In this document: piece after piece, positions 40,114-49,169 of the stretch | Layout of the letters: every line of letters starts with the position of its first letter | Position numbering within the stretch: the stretch's first letter is position 1 | From: Trichomonas vaginalis G3 | Lineage: Eukaryota > Parabasalia > Trichomonadida > Trichomonadidae | Direction: 5' to 3' | NCBI RefSeq assembly: GCF_026262505.1 | Contig: NC_067206.1 | Coordinates: 28,411,896 to 28,475,895 of the forward strand | DNA length: 64,000 nt | Notes under the pieces: generated by a model | The model's database searches: none | Seen by the model: only the letters and a program-made list of their open reading frames with translations | What the model was told of the DNA's origin: nothing | Translations under genes and position numbers: made by a program

Positions 40114-40823
40114 GAAAAATTTTAAATAACCGGTTATGGCGATTTTTTCATAGGGCTTTCAAAATATTGAAATAAGCGCGCTTTTCATAAGAACACACAA
40201 TTGATAATTGCAACTTTTATGTTAAATTAATTACTATGTTGGTGTAAAAATTTAAAAGTTTCGGATTAAAACCTTTTTACATGCCGTAAATTTTTTGATT
40301 GAAAGAATTAGATTAAGGCATTGAATTCAAAATAAACACTTTGAATATGTCTGCCGTTTTATTGTGGATTTCAATGAGGTATACAAATTAAATTTCTGAG
40401 GCTATCAATGGAAGATATTTCAGAAGGAAGTTGATTAAAATCAGGTTTTTGGTCAACTACAGTATACAAAATCTTTATCAATGGGTCAATTTTAATTCAT
40501 CCTGTATTATTCTTTTTATAATTCTTCAAGATGCCTTGGGCTACTATGTTGACAATGATTTCAAAACAATTACATTAAAGTTGAAGCCATAAAATAGTTT
40601 TATTGCCTTAATATTGTTTACGATCAATTTGTTATTATTGATGAATTTGGATACATCAATGTCAATGCATTAAATATTTAAATTTGGCATATTAATTGAT
40701 TAAAATTTAAGAATAAAATGTGAAATCCTAAATTACCTCGGTTCTCTGCTCTAATCATTGCTGGTAATGATTTAGTAGTCATAAGAAGTTAAGATTGAGA
40801 GTTTTGACAAGTTATTTTAGAGA
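40114..40823. other. 710 bp divergent intergenic region
   Basis: It contains the palindrome TAACCGGTTA (about 40127-40136) close to the protease start. Otherwise AT-rich with no recognised repeat or RNA. Confidence 0.4.
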
Positions 40824-41471
40824 ATGTTGAATTTCTTAATTGCCGAAAATATCAGGAATGACGGGAATTCGATACTTAAGCAGGTATATCGTTATCAAAA
40901 TGTAGAATATTATGTTAGTGGCTCATCGAGGCAGTATATAAATGGATCCAAGCAAATGACGAAACCAGAATACGCTTTTGATCAAATGGATAAAAAATAT
41001 GATTGGTGTTCAAATTGCGGCAAATCTGTATCAGATCACCCATGGTTAATTCTTGGCGTTAAATCCAGAATGATGAAGCTTGATGGTTATTATTTAAGAG
41101 CAGGATGCTGTTATTCAGGTTGCTGCTGCGAAGACACAGGATACTGTTGCGAATGTTGCTTATTTAGCTGGTCATTCCAGATTTCTAATGACAACGTTAC
41201 TTGGAATACAATTCATAAAGTTGAGAAAGACTACGAAATGAGAAATTGCAAAGAGAAAACGTATACATTCTCACAGTCATACACTGCTAAGTATGCAAGG
41301 ATTATCCAAGACGAAACTTGCTATGATGAACCACCTTGCATCGCACTCAACAAAATTGAGCTCATTGGAAGCATAGAAGGTAATGACATAGTCGATGATA
41401 GACTGAATATTGATGTAGATGATGATGACGTGAGTATTATCGGACACATCAGCAAAGCAAACCTTCGTTAA
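40824..41471 (+). CDS. Cys-rich discoidin (F5/8 type C)-like protein
   Basis: A 215-residue protein without a signal peptide. The layout of a discoidin beta-sandwich is visible: PEYAFDQMDKKYDWCS, WLILGVKSRMMKLDGYYLR, then FSWSFQISNDNVTWNTIHKV (the SNDxxxW block), and SYTAKYARIIQDE to LNKIELIGS at the end. Inserted between strands is an unusual Cys-dense loop (GCCYSGCCCEDTGYCCECC) with at least nine Cys in about 20 residues, which could bind metal or form disulfides. F5/8C-like domains bind carbohydrate or lipid. The acidic tail has DVDDDD-type residues. Confidence 0.55.
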   Translation: MLNFLIAENIRNDGNSILKQVYRYQNVEYYVSGSSRQYINGSKQMTKPEYAFDQMDKKYDWCSNCGKSVSDHPWLILGVKSRMMKLDGYYLRAGCCYSGCCCEDTGYCCECCLFSWSFQISNDNVTWNTIHKVEKDYEMRNCKEKTYTFSQSYTAKYARIIQDETCYDEPPCIALNKIELIGSIEGNDIVDDRLNIDVDDDDVSIIGHISKANLR

Positions 41472-42399
41472 CATTCACGCAATGATGCAACCAACCTAAT
41501 TCATAGATTCTCAAATCTTACTCATCTAAAATATTTTTTTTATTTTATAAATTAAAAAATTATTTTTACTAGAATATAATTTTAAAATGTATGGCCATGA
41601 TTTTACCAATAACGAAAATCTCTTGATGAATGTAATGTTAAATAAAAAAATACATCGAGTGTAAATAGAATGTCTGAACTATTCGTAATTTGAAGAAATC
41701 CAAATTCTATTTTCTTGCTCTTTTTGTATCTTATAGAATTGATATCTAGGCAAGTAATTAAAATATGTTAGATACTTTATGTTGTAGTATATATATGTGA
41801 ACATGAAATAGTTGCAATAATAAGAACAAAAGAGCAAATATAGAATGCTCTACAAAAAAGAATTCCATCAATAGTCACTAAATATATGGATGGAATACAC
41901 TATACCTTACCAGATTAAAAGAATCATAATTTAACATTTATGATACTCTTAGAATGAGTAACTTCTTAAATTCATCATTTATGTTTCCAATTTGTTTTCC
42001 TATTAGAAAATTCCTTCTATTGGATATAAAAAACTTGATGTTACAGATACCAAATTTCTTTAGATCAATCCTCATCTATCAGTATTCCTCTTGAAATGAT
42101 TATATCATATTTCAGAAATTATTTTCTATGCTGCTTTCTTCCTTCAGTTTTATTTATATTTATGCTCTTCGATCTAAGCAATTGTTATCTAACCATTCAC
42201 AAAAAAAAATATTTCCTGAGTTTCAGAATTCTTCTATTTTTATACAATTTATCTTTTATTATAACCTACAATCAGCTTGTTAAAACTTCATCCAGTTCAT
42301 GCTCCAAGTACAGATTGCAAAGGATAGTTTATCTACGTCTTCAAATATTGTCCAAAGGCAAACTCTTCTAATGAAGGTCTAATATACATAGATATGGTA
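41472..42399. other. 930 bp intergenic, AT-rich
   Basis: Small frames here have no protein-like composition. No RNA gene recognised. It borders the hairpin element. Confidence 0.4.
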
Positions 42400-42910
42400 T
42401 TTGACACTTTACATTTTTTACAATTGTAAAGCGTCAAAAAATATCAAATAAAATTATGCAGATATGAGTAAGATTGTACGTGAAAAAATAGGAATTGAAT
42501 GGTGAGAGGTATATAGTATGTCAATATGTCTCTCACCCTCCAATTCCAACTTTAAATGGGAGAAAATTTGCTTGCATGTTGACTTATGCAAGCAAATTTT
42601 CTCCCAATTAGAGAGGGAATAGGAGCCTATCAGGCACTGATACATAATCAGTGCTTTGTAGGCTCCTATTCCCTCGAGAAAGTTCGAAAACTCGATCGCA
42701 ATTACATCTGATTGCGACCGAGTTTTCGAACTTTCTCGTCGGAATTGAAGGGTGAGAGGTATATAGTATGTCTATATGCCTCTCACACTTTAATCCTAAG
42801 TGGATATTAGAGTAGCATGCTTTTAAATTCATTAATTTAAATAGTTTAATATTTAACATGTAAACCGGATTTTGACATGTAAACTCCGTCCCTTTTTGTA
42901 AAGTGTCAAA
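42400..42910. mobile_element. 511 bp hairpin-array element with 14 bp terminal inverted repeats
   Basis: TTTGACACTTTACA at 42400-42413 pairs with TGTAAAGTGTCAAA at 42897-42910, and also with a one-mismatch inverted copy at 42425-42438. Inside are five strong hairpins between 42491 and 42796. There is no open frame. The same 14-mer TGTAAAGTGTCAAA occurs at 9783-9796 in the Polinton. I do not recognise a named family. Confidence 0.5.
42491..42796. repeat. string of five long hairpins
   Basis: Hairpin 1: 42491-42547 (GGAATTG/CAATTCC outer, GGTGAGAG/CTCTCACC inner). Hairpin 2: 42558-42577 with 42586-42605, 20 bp perfect, loop of 8. Hairpin 3: 42613-42629 with 42659-42675, 17 bp, plus an inner 8 bp stem GCACTGAT/ATCAGTGC. 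Hairpin 4: 42675-42694 with 42719-42738, 20 bp perfect, plus an inner 7 bp stem TCGCAAT/ATTGCGA. Hairpin 5: 42741-42796, a diverged direct repeat of hairpin 1. Confidence 0.9.
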
Positions 42911-42949
42911 TCCCACTTCCCTATATACAACAAAGGTGCTGTGAGAAGT

Positions 42950-43440
42950 ACTAATAAACCAATATTTGATTTCATAGAGTGGGCCAAAACGCTGCCATGG
43001 TATAACAGCAAATTGGCTGTGATGCATGGTGATTATCCAAATAGATGGCCAAAGTTCAGGTTTGATTCAAAAAAACTGGATATAAGAGAACAACATATAA
43101 TGTTTGGATAAATTTTGCTGGAAAGCAAAAGAAACAAACTGGTATTCAATCCTCCTATATATGTAGCAGCAAGATTTGTTAAAGGCGATAGATTTGCTCT
43201 GGGAGCAAGTTTGTTTTCTGATTATGAAACGTTAATAGAAAAATTGGATTTTGCTAAATATCAGTATGAAATTGAAGATACATTAAAGTGACAAAAACAC
43301 ATTGTTTATGATGGAATTCAGTATCAAACAAATAGTAATGACTTTGATCTAAAAGGAACTATTGGAGAAAATGACACTTGAGGTATTAAGAAACAACGAG
43401 ATTCCTGGACCAATCCACTTGTTCGAAAGTCAAAGAAGCC
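42950..43440 (+). pseudogene. degraded coding relic, unknown origin
   Basis: Protein-like text is visible on the plus strand, for example FIEWAKTLPWYNSKLAVMHG, VAARFVKGDRFALGASLFSD and IEKLDFAKYQYEIEDTLK. Composition resembles the genes of the Polinton at the start of the window more than host genes, and the adjacent 14-mer repeat is shared with it, so a virus-like origin is possible. It is clearly broken (several breaks) and old. No family recognised. Confidence 0.35.
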
Positions 43441-43663
43441 CAAGTGATACAAATAGATTTCTAATTTTTGTTATATGATTCAAATTTGAAATGATACATT
43501 TATATAATAATAAAACATTCATAGAATTTTTCTTCTCCTTATCTCTTACATTGATATTTATCAAAGTTATGATAAAAAGATATTTATTCTTACTTCCATT
43601 TCCATTTTCAAATAGAGTTTTTCATTCTCTGTTAAAAAAAATGAATATCACATATAAAAAGGT

Positions 43664-43902
43664 CCAAGGAATTATTTTTTGTCCAAGGAATGCTATCAAA
43701 ACATGATCGGCACTATTCAAATTGCTGGCAAAAATCTCAAAAAATAAGAATAATTCATATCAATTTTTTACTACTTTGGATTATTGTAGATACTTGAAAT
43801 AGATAAAATCATAAACAGTTAGTTAAGTATATTCCGCTTATTTTTTGCCGCTCTGCCGATCATGTTTTGATAGCATTCCTTGGACAAAAAATAATTCCTT
43901 GG
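43664..43902. mobile_element. 239 bp palindromic MITE with 49 bp inverted repeats
   Basis: 43664-43712 and 43854-43902 are exact inverted copies beginning CCAAGGAATTATTTTTTGTC. The decamer TCCAAGGAAT occurs twice in direct orientation at each end (the outermost copy starts one base outside the arm on the left). The 140 bp centre is unique and non-coding. No convincing target duplication. Confidence 0.75.
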
Positions 43903-43969
43903 AATTTTTGATCGACGGTACATTTACATCTTGATTATGAAAAGCCAATATAAATATAAAAATTGATAT

Positions 43970-45024
43970 AAGGGTTTCGTTTTGCTAAAATTGTCACTTT
44001 TATAGCATATTTGTTTTTGGATGTTTTGCGAAACCAAAAAAAAAAAACTATGATATACAATGTGTGTGTAAAGAAAATACTTTATTTACTAGTTAAAAAA
44101 TCATTTGGTATTGATCAAGTTATTTTTTCTGGATAAGATATTATATGGATAATTGGATAGAAAATACAATTATATAATCTTGTACCTGGTTTAATTAAGC
44201 TAATTGTCATCAGAAACTTGTAATTTTTATGAATTTCAGATTTTCTTTTCATTACTGCTTTTCTTAATAGGTCAAGTTCTTATTTACGTTATAAAGTATG
44301 ATATTTACAAATATCAAGTTATCATGTTTTTTGAGAAATTATGAGAAACAAACAAAAATGAAAAAGATAGGAATAGCAATGAATAGTGATGTGGGTATAG
44401 AAAATGTAAGAGATATGAATGCAAAGCAATCAGTATTTAGGATATTGACCATAGATTTCGGAAAAAAAAGCTGCATATTGAGCGAAAACTATGATTATAT
44501 TATAAGGTTGTCATTTAAAGCATAATGAAACTATTCCCTTTTCATTTTAATCGAATAAGATAGTAAAGCTTTTTGAATTAGCTAGAAACTGATGAGATGT
44601 TTTCACAAATCAGATTTTTAATCTCTATAATGCATAATTCACTCAATATCTCAATTTTGCTATTGCGAGATATTTTTGCTATCGGTTTCGCAATTTTGAC
44701 ACAATAGCAAGAGGGTTCTATAAGCATTATTATCAACGTAGAATCTGAATATCATATCAGAAAATGTCGCAAATCTGACATTTACCCGACCAAATAGCAA
44801 AAATAATTGAATACTTTTCGCAAAAACTTTAAAAATCGATAAAAATATGAAATATAGATATTAAAGAGACTTTTAATATAATATTCATAAAGATTTTCCA
44901 AAAATATGATACCGCAAAATTAAAAAAGTGACGTCTTGAGTGGAGTCAAAGGTCGAAATTGCTAGCTAAATGTTTTTTTAGCGAAATTGCGTATTGTACG
45001 TTTTTTTCGCAAAACGAAACCCTT
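43970..45024. mobile_element. 1055 bp non-autonomous Mutator-like element
   Basis: Ends AAGGGTTTCGTTTTGC (43970-43985) and its exact inverted copy (45009-45024) are flanked by the direct 9 bp repeat AATTGATAT (43961-43969 and 45025-45033). A 9 bp target duplication is typical of Mutator-like elements. TGTCACTTTT is at 43992-44001 and AAAAGTGACG near 44925. Only a short 75-codon frame is inside, probably fortuitous. Confidence 0.7.
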
Positions 45025-45033
45025 AATTGATAT

Positions 45034-46050
45034 AAATGTGTACAGTATTTGTCAAACTCAGTTGATCAAATATTTATGAGAAAAATTTAATTTTATTTAT
45101 TAAGTTTTCAGAGTATGATCTACGATTACTTTACTAAAACAAAAGTATAGTTCTAGTAGACATAATACATACGAGTATTTATAAAAAATTAAAAAAAAAA
45201 TTAAACTCTAAATACACAGTAGACTTAATAGTATGAGGAATTGGTTAACCTTGCTAATTTCTTTCCAGTCTACATGGTTATTTGAATATATGTAAATTGC
45301 AATAATCAATTAGAAAGCAATTCGAAATTTAGCTTGGTATTTTCATTTTCAAAGAGAAGAGATTGAATCGGGAGGAATGTGAATCAACAAGAAAGGATCC
45401 TGCTCCCAGTTTAGAAACTCTCATGTAAATTTCTTTTTGACGATAAATTGAAATTATGTACTCACACATAAATCAATTTTATAGTTTAACTTTATAAAGC
45501 TATCAAGTATAATACTAATTCTATACTTTGCACGAAGAATTCTATGAGTTCTCTTGATTTTATCCAAAATTTGAAAGTTTATTAAAAAAATTTTGAGATT
45601 TTTTATAATTTGTATTTACACTTATTTGATAGATGAAATTGTGCAATTTTTTTGATAATTTACGATAACCTTTATAAACTTTTTTCATGATATCAATTTA
45701 TATATTTATTTAATAGTATAAATTATCAATATTCGTAAAAAAATCGGATCTCAAGTACCTTGTGTTTTGAATGAATTGAATCAAATTATCGATTCAAGAA
45801 TTCAAAAACCTTAACAATCGGTCAATTAAAAAAAATTTGGCCGTTGGAAACCAAGTAATAGTTATTAAATTATCATGGAAATAAAAAATGGAAGATTATC
45901 AAAAAGAAAATTTTCCTCTGAAGAATAAAAAAAATTAAAATAATAACATGGTTTTGTTCATAATCTATTTTTAAGATTTTATGAAAAACAAAAATTTCTA
46001 TATTCGGTGAACTTCTATTTGACGGCAAAAACCGTCACACATTTATAAAA
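45034..46050. other. 1 kb intergenic, AT-rich
   Basis: No gene or repeat supported. At the right end, CCGTCACACATTTATAAAA leads into the tetraspanin ATG: TCACA is an initiator-like match 20 bp before the start. Confidence 0.4.
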
Positions 46051-46704
46051 ATGACCTGCTGTTCATGCATGGCTCGTACCATTATTGGTATTGTTAACCT
46101 TGTAGTTCTTGTTATCATTGCTATCGTTGCCTTTGTCTGCAGAAGCGCAATCAAAAGCATCAACATCGACCAAATCAAAGCATTTTCAAAGACTACATAC
46201 TTCCTCTTCGCTGTCTTAGGTGTTGTTATCTTAGGTTGCCTTATTGGTTTCTCCCTCATCTGCTTCGGTTCCGTCAAGTGCTGCCGTGTTTCCTACGCTA
46301 TCTTCTACATCATTGTTATCATTGCTGAAATTATCTTTGTTGCTGTTGCTATCAAGTACACAAAGAATGTTGATAAGGAAGCTGGTGACTATTGGGCTGA
46401 ATCTGGTGTTAATGATAGTGTTAAGGATGGTGTTAAGAAGATTGAAAAGGCTGGCAAGTGCTGCGGTTACGATAAGCCATATGCTAACAACTCAGCTGAA
46501 TGCGGCTTCCAGCCATCCTATGAGAACACAACAACATGCAGACAGTTGGTTGTTGATAAGATCAACGCTAACAAGAAGCGCGCTATGATTGCTGGTATCA
46601 TTGTTATTGTCTTCCAGCTCATCCTCTTCATCTACGCCGTCTGGTACGCTTTCTGCTACGAAGATCCAGATTCCACACAGAAGGAAGGCATCACATACGT
46701 TTAA
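46051..46704 (+). CDS. tetraspanin-family membrane protein
   Basis: A 217-residue protein with four hydrophobic segments: about residues 10-29 (IIGIVNLVVLVIIAIVAFVC), 45-70 (FLFAVLGVVILGCLIGFSLI), 78-101 (VSYAIFYIIVIIAEIIFVAV) and 177-199 (AMIAGIIVIVFQLILFIYAV). The large extracellular loop between spans 3 and 4 carries the diagnostic CCG in GKCCGYDKPYANNS plus further Cys (ECGFQPS, TTTCRQL). Juxtamembrane Cys (MTCCSCM, KCCRVS) are likely palmitoylation sites. Length and layout match Trichomonas tetraspanins, which are surface and exosome proteins. Codons favour C-ending forms (ATC, GTC, TTC), unlike its neighbours, suggesting high expression. The stop is TAAA. Confidence 0.85.
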   Translation: MTCCSCMARTIIGIVNLVVLVIIAIVAFVCRSAIKSINIDQIKAFSKTTYFLFAVLGVVILGCLIGFSLICFGSVKCCRVSYAIFYIIVIIAEIIFVAVAIKYTKNVDKEAGDYWAESGVNDSVKDGVKKIEKAGKCCGYDKPYANNSAECGFQPSYENTTTCRQLVVDKINANKKRAMIAGIIVIVFQLILFIYAVWYAFCYEDPDSTQKEGITYV

Positions 46705-46829
46705 ACTGATTTATTATTATTCTAAACGTTTCAACTTCTTTACTTTGTTGTTATTTTTAGGTTTTTTCGTGAGTTGGATCCGAAATTTTCGGATATATTT
46801 AAAAAAAATTAGTTTATTTTGATAGAATA

Positions 46830-47440
46830 TACTCATATATGTGTTTAACTTACATTTCTAACATCAATGAAAGCTATTATGAGTTAACTCGGAACTGTGC
46901 ATTTTTTAATGTTTGGATAATTTCTGGTGTAACAGTATGTGCAGCATATATCTGTGCTAGAAAACGCTTAGGTTTGGTTATTTGTAGTGGTCTTCTTTGT
47001 TTCTTCATGAGTTTTAAGATTTGATTGGCAATGAGCAAAGAAATTGTTCTTTCTCTTTAATTGAAAAAAGCATTCTGTGCATATGTAGATTATCTTAGGA
47101 GCAATGTGGTTGTCAGCACTATAATTCCCAAGGATACCAATTGCATGTTGAGAAACATTCAAAACTATGTCCATAGCATCATGGCAGATGTAGTTCAGCA
47201 TGTTTTATTGGAAAGTTCAATTAATTTTGCTATCTACAATATCTCCAATGTTAAAAGTGCGAAGTGTAAATGACGGAGCTGGGTTACTATACCTAAGGTA
47301 TTTGCTTGCAAAAAGGCATCTTGTTGCATGTCTAAAGACATTCTGTGAGCCCCTTTTTTTGTAGTTAATAAAGAAATTGTTCGAAAATCCAAGATTGAAA
47401 AACAAAACGAAACAAAATGTATCCATTGACGCATAATTCC
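46830..47440 (-). pseudogene. possible decayed ARM-repeat (importin-like) host gene
   Basis: Minus-strand text includes LNVSQHAIGILGNYSADN followed by HIAPKIIYICTE, which resembles an armadillo repeat of importin-alpha (the x-Q-A-x-x-x-L-G-N-x-x-x-D block). Upstream text (ALLTLEIL, LQANTLGIVTQLRHL) is in other frames. Frames are repeatedly interrupted, so if real this is a host pseudogene or fragment. Weak evidence; it could be chance. Confidence 0.25.
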
Positions 47441-47627
47441 TCTATTTAATCATTAGCAAACTTTTGGCTTTATTTTCACTTTGGAGATTCATTTTGCTAA
47501 ATTTTTACCACATATATATATAAAATGTTGGGCATAAAGCAATGGAACAGCTAAGTTAGGTATAATTTTCGTAATGAATTTAAAATAGGATAGTTTACAG
47601 AGAAGATATTAAAACAAAGACAGTATT

Positions 47628-48734
47628 TTATTTCTTTTGGTGTTTCTTATCGAAATTCATTCTGCGCGCGTACTCCTCGAGATAAGAATTCCAGTTATCA
47701 TTAGTATTTTTCATGTATTTCTCTGTGAGATCTTGTATCTTCTTGCGATCAGAGCCAGACAAAACGCGAGGTATTATTACCTTGTAGTGAATGTATAAAT
47801 CGCCTTGTTTGGCAATTCCAGCGCCAGGAAGTCTTTCTATATCGTATGGTTGAGTTCCAGGGAGAATTCGTTTTTCTACAATACCATTAAGTGTTGGTAT
47901 GCGTATCGATCCACCGAGTAATGCTGTTTTGACTGAAATTGGAACAGTAATGTGCAAATCCATTCCATCTCTCTTCAGAAGAGGATCTTCGTCAACCATA
48001 CACATGACCATGATTGGCCCGAGATTTGTATTAAAGTTGATGACGTTTCCATGTTGAACTCCCGGTGGAATTGGTATTTTAATTTTCGTTGGTTTCGAAG
48101 TTGTTCCTTGGCCATGGCAATTTGAGCATGGATTCGTAACAATGAAGCCGCGGCCACCGCACTGTGGACATGGAAGAGGAATGAAACCTTGAATCATCAT
48201 CCCTTGTCCATTACATAATGGGCAAGTCATTGGAGGCTTTCCGTCGTTTGTGCAATTGCCGTGACACTTGTGGCATGGCTCATCAACATCAATATTGATT
48301 TCGCGCTCTACGCCGTATATACTTTCAGCAAAAGTAAGATTAACTCGAGTTTGATGTATTTTTCGTTGCTGGAAATGAACTGGACCGCCTCTGAATCCAC
48401 CTTGGCCACCAAAGCCTTTGAAGCCGCCAAATGGCCCGCCGCTAAGACGAGAGGCATCATATTCTTGTCTTTTGTTTTCATCTTTGAGTGTGTCGTAAGC
48501 TTCGTTAACTGCTGCAAGGATTTTCTGGCCCTCTTCCTTGTCTTTTTCGTTCTGAAGCATATCTGGATGGTATGCACGAACTAACTCGTGATATTTTTTC
48601 TTGATTTCGTCAATAGAAGCATCATTTTTCACACCAAGACGCTCATACATATCTTTTGATTGCCAGTTAACTTTTGGTTTAGTAAGGAATCGAAGAAATG
48701 AAGAAGGAAGTCCTGAATGACTGATTGTAAGCAT
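47628..48734 (-). CDS. type I DnaJ (Hsp40) co-chaperone, probably hydrogenosomal
   Basis: A 368-residue type I J-protein. The J domain is at residues 29-92 with the HPD tripeptide in LVRAYHPDML. A Gly/Phe linker (GGPFGGFKGFGGQGGFRGG) follows, then the zinc-binding domain with four Cys-x-x-Cys-x-Gly modules (CHKCHGN, CPLCNGQG, CPQCGGRG, CSNCHGQG), and the substrate-binding C-terminal domains (IPIPPGVQHGNVINF; RLPGAGIAKQGDLYIHY). The first 24 residues MLTISHSGLPSSFLRFL look like a trichomonad hydrogenosomal presequence (Met-Leu, Ser-rich, Arg near position 15), suggesting an Mdj1-like partner of hydrogenosomal Hsp70. Targeting is inferred from the leader only. Confidence 0.9.
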   Translation of the reverse strand: MLTISHSGLPSSFLRFLTKPKVNWQSKDMYERLGVKNDASIDEIKKKYHELVRAYHPDMLQNEKDKEEGQKILAAVNEAYDTLKDENKRQEYDASRLSGGPFGGFKGFGGQGGFRGGPVHFQQRKIHQTRVNLTFAESIYGVEREINIDVDEPCHKCHGNCTNDGKPPMTCPLCNGQGMMIQGFIPLPCPQCGGRGFIVTNPCSNCHGQGTTSKPTKIKIPIPPGVQHGNVINFNTNLGPIMVMCMVDEDPLLKRDGMDLHITVPISVKTALLGGSIRIPTLNGIVEKRILPGTQPYDIERLPGAGIAKQGDLYIHYKVIIPRVLSGSDRKKIQDLTEKYMKNTNDNWNSYLEEYARRMNFDKKHQKK

Positions 48735-49169
48735 CGAAAAAATAATGGTCGTGTAAAAAAAAATTCTAAAAAAAGAAAAATTCTAGAAAAAATGTATCTT
48801 TTTAAGATAAAATGTGAAATTTCAATTTTTTTTGGAATTTATATAATAGAAAATATTATATAAATTATGTCATAAACTATTTCATAACCTACATCATTGG
48901 TTTTTGGAAGGATTTCCAATATATTTTTCATATTATTCAAGATCTATGAAATTTTATATATATATTTATCATAAACATTTTCTTTTTAAATATATTCAGC
49001 AGTATTTCTTTAGCAAATTCATCGAAAGAATGGAATTATACCCCTAAGTAATGGTTAATGACTGCTGAAGAGAGTTTTATCCTGAACAATTAGAATATGT
49101 AAGATCTATATAAACAAATTTATTCGTAAAGTTTTATAAATAAACATAAGTAACATAAACTAAATTAAA
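48735..49169. other. intergenic, 435 bp, no feature seen
   Basis: AT-rich promoter region of the DnaJ gene and 3' flank of the surface-protein gene (both minus strand). No repeat or RNA recognised. Confidence 0.4.

Noticed and set aside
44298-44525. 75-codon frame inside the non-autonomous Mutator-like element
   Set aside because: Composition is AT-driven, there is no family resemblance and no start context.
46244-46822. Ser/Leu-rich frames within and after the tetraspanin gene
   Set aside because: Out-of-frame shadows of the tetraspanin coding sequence with its GC-rich codons.
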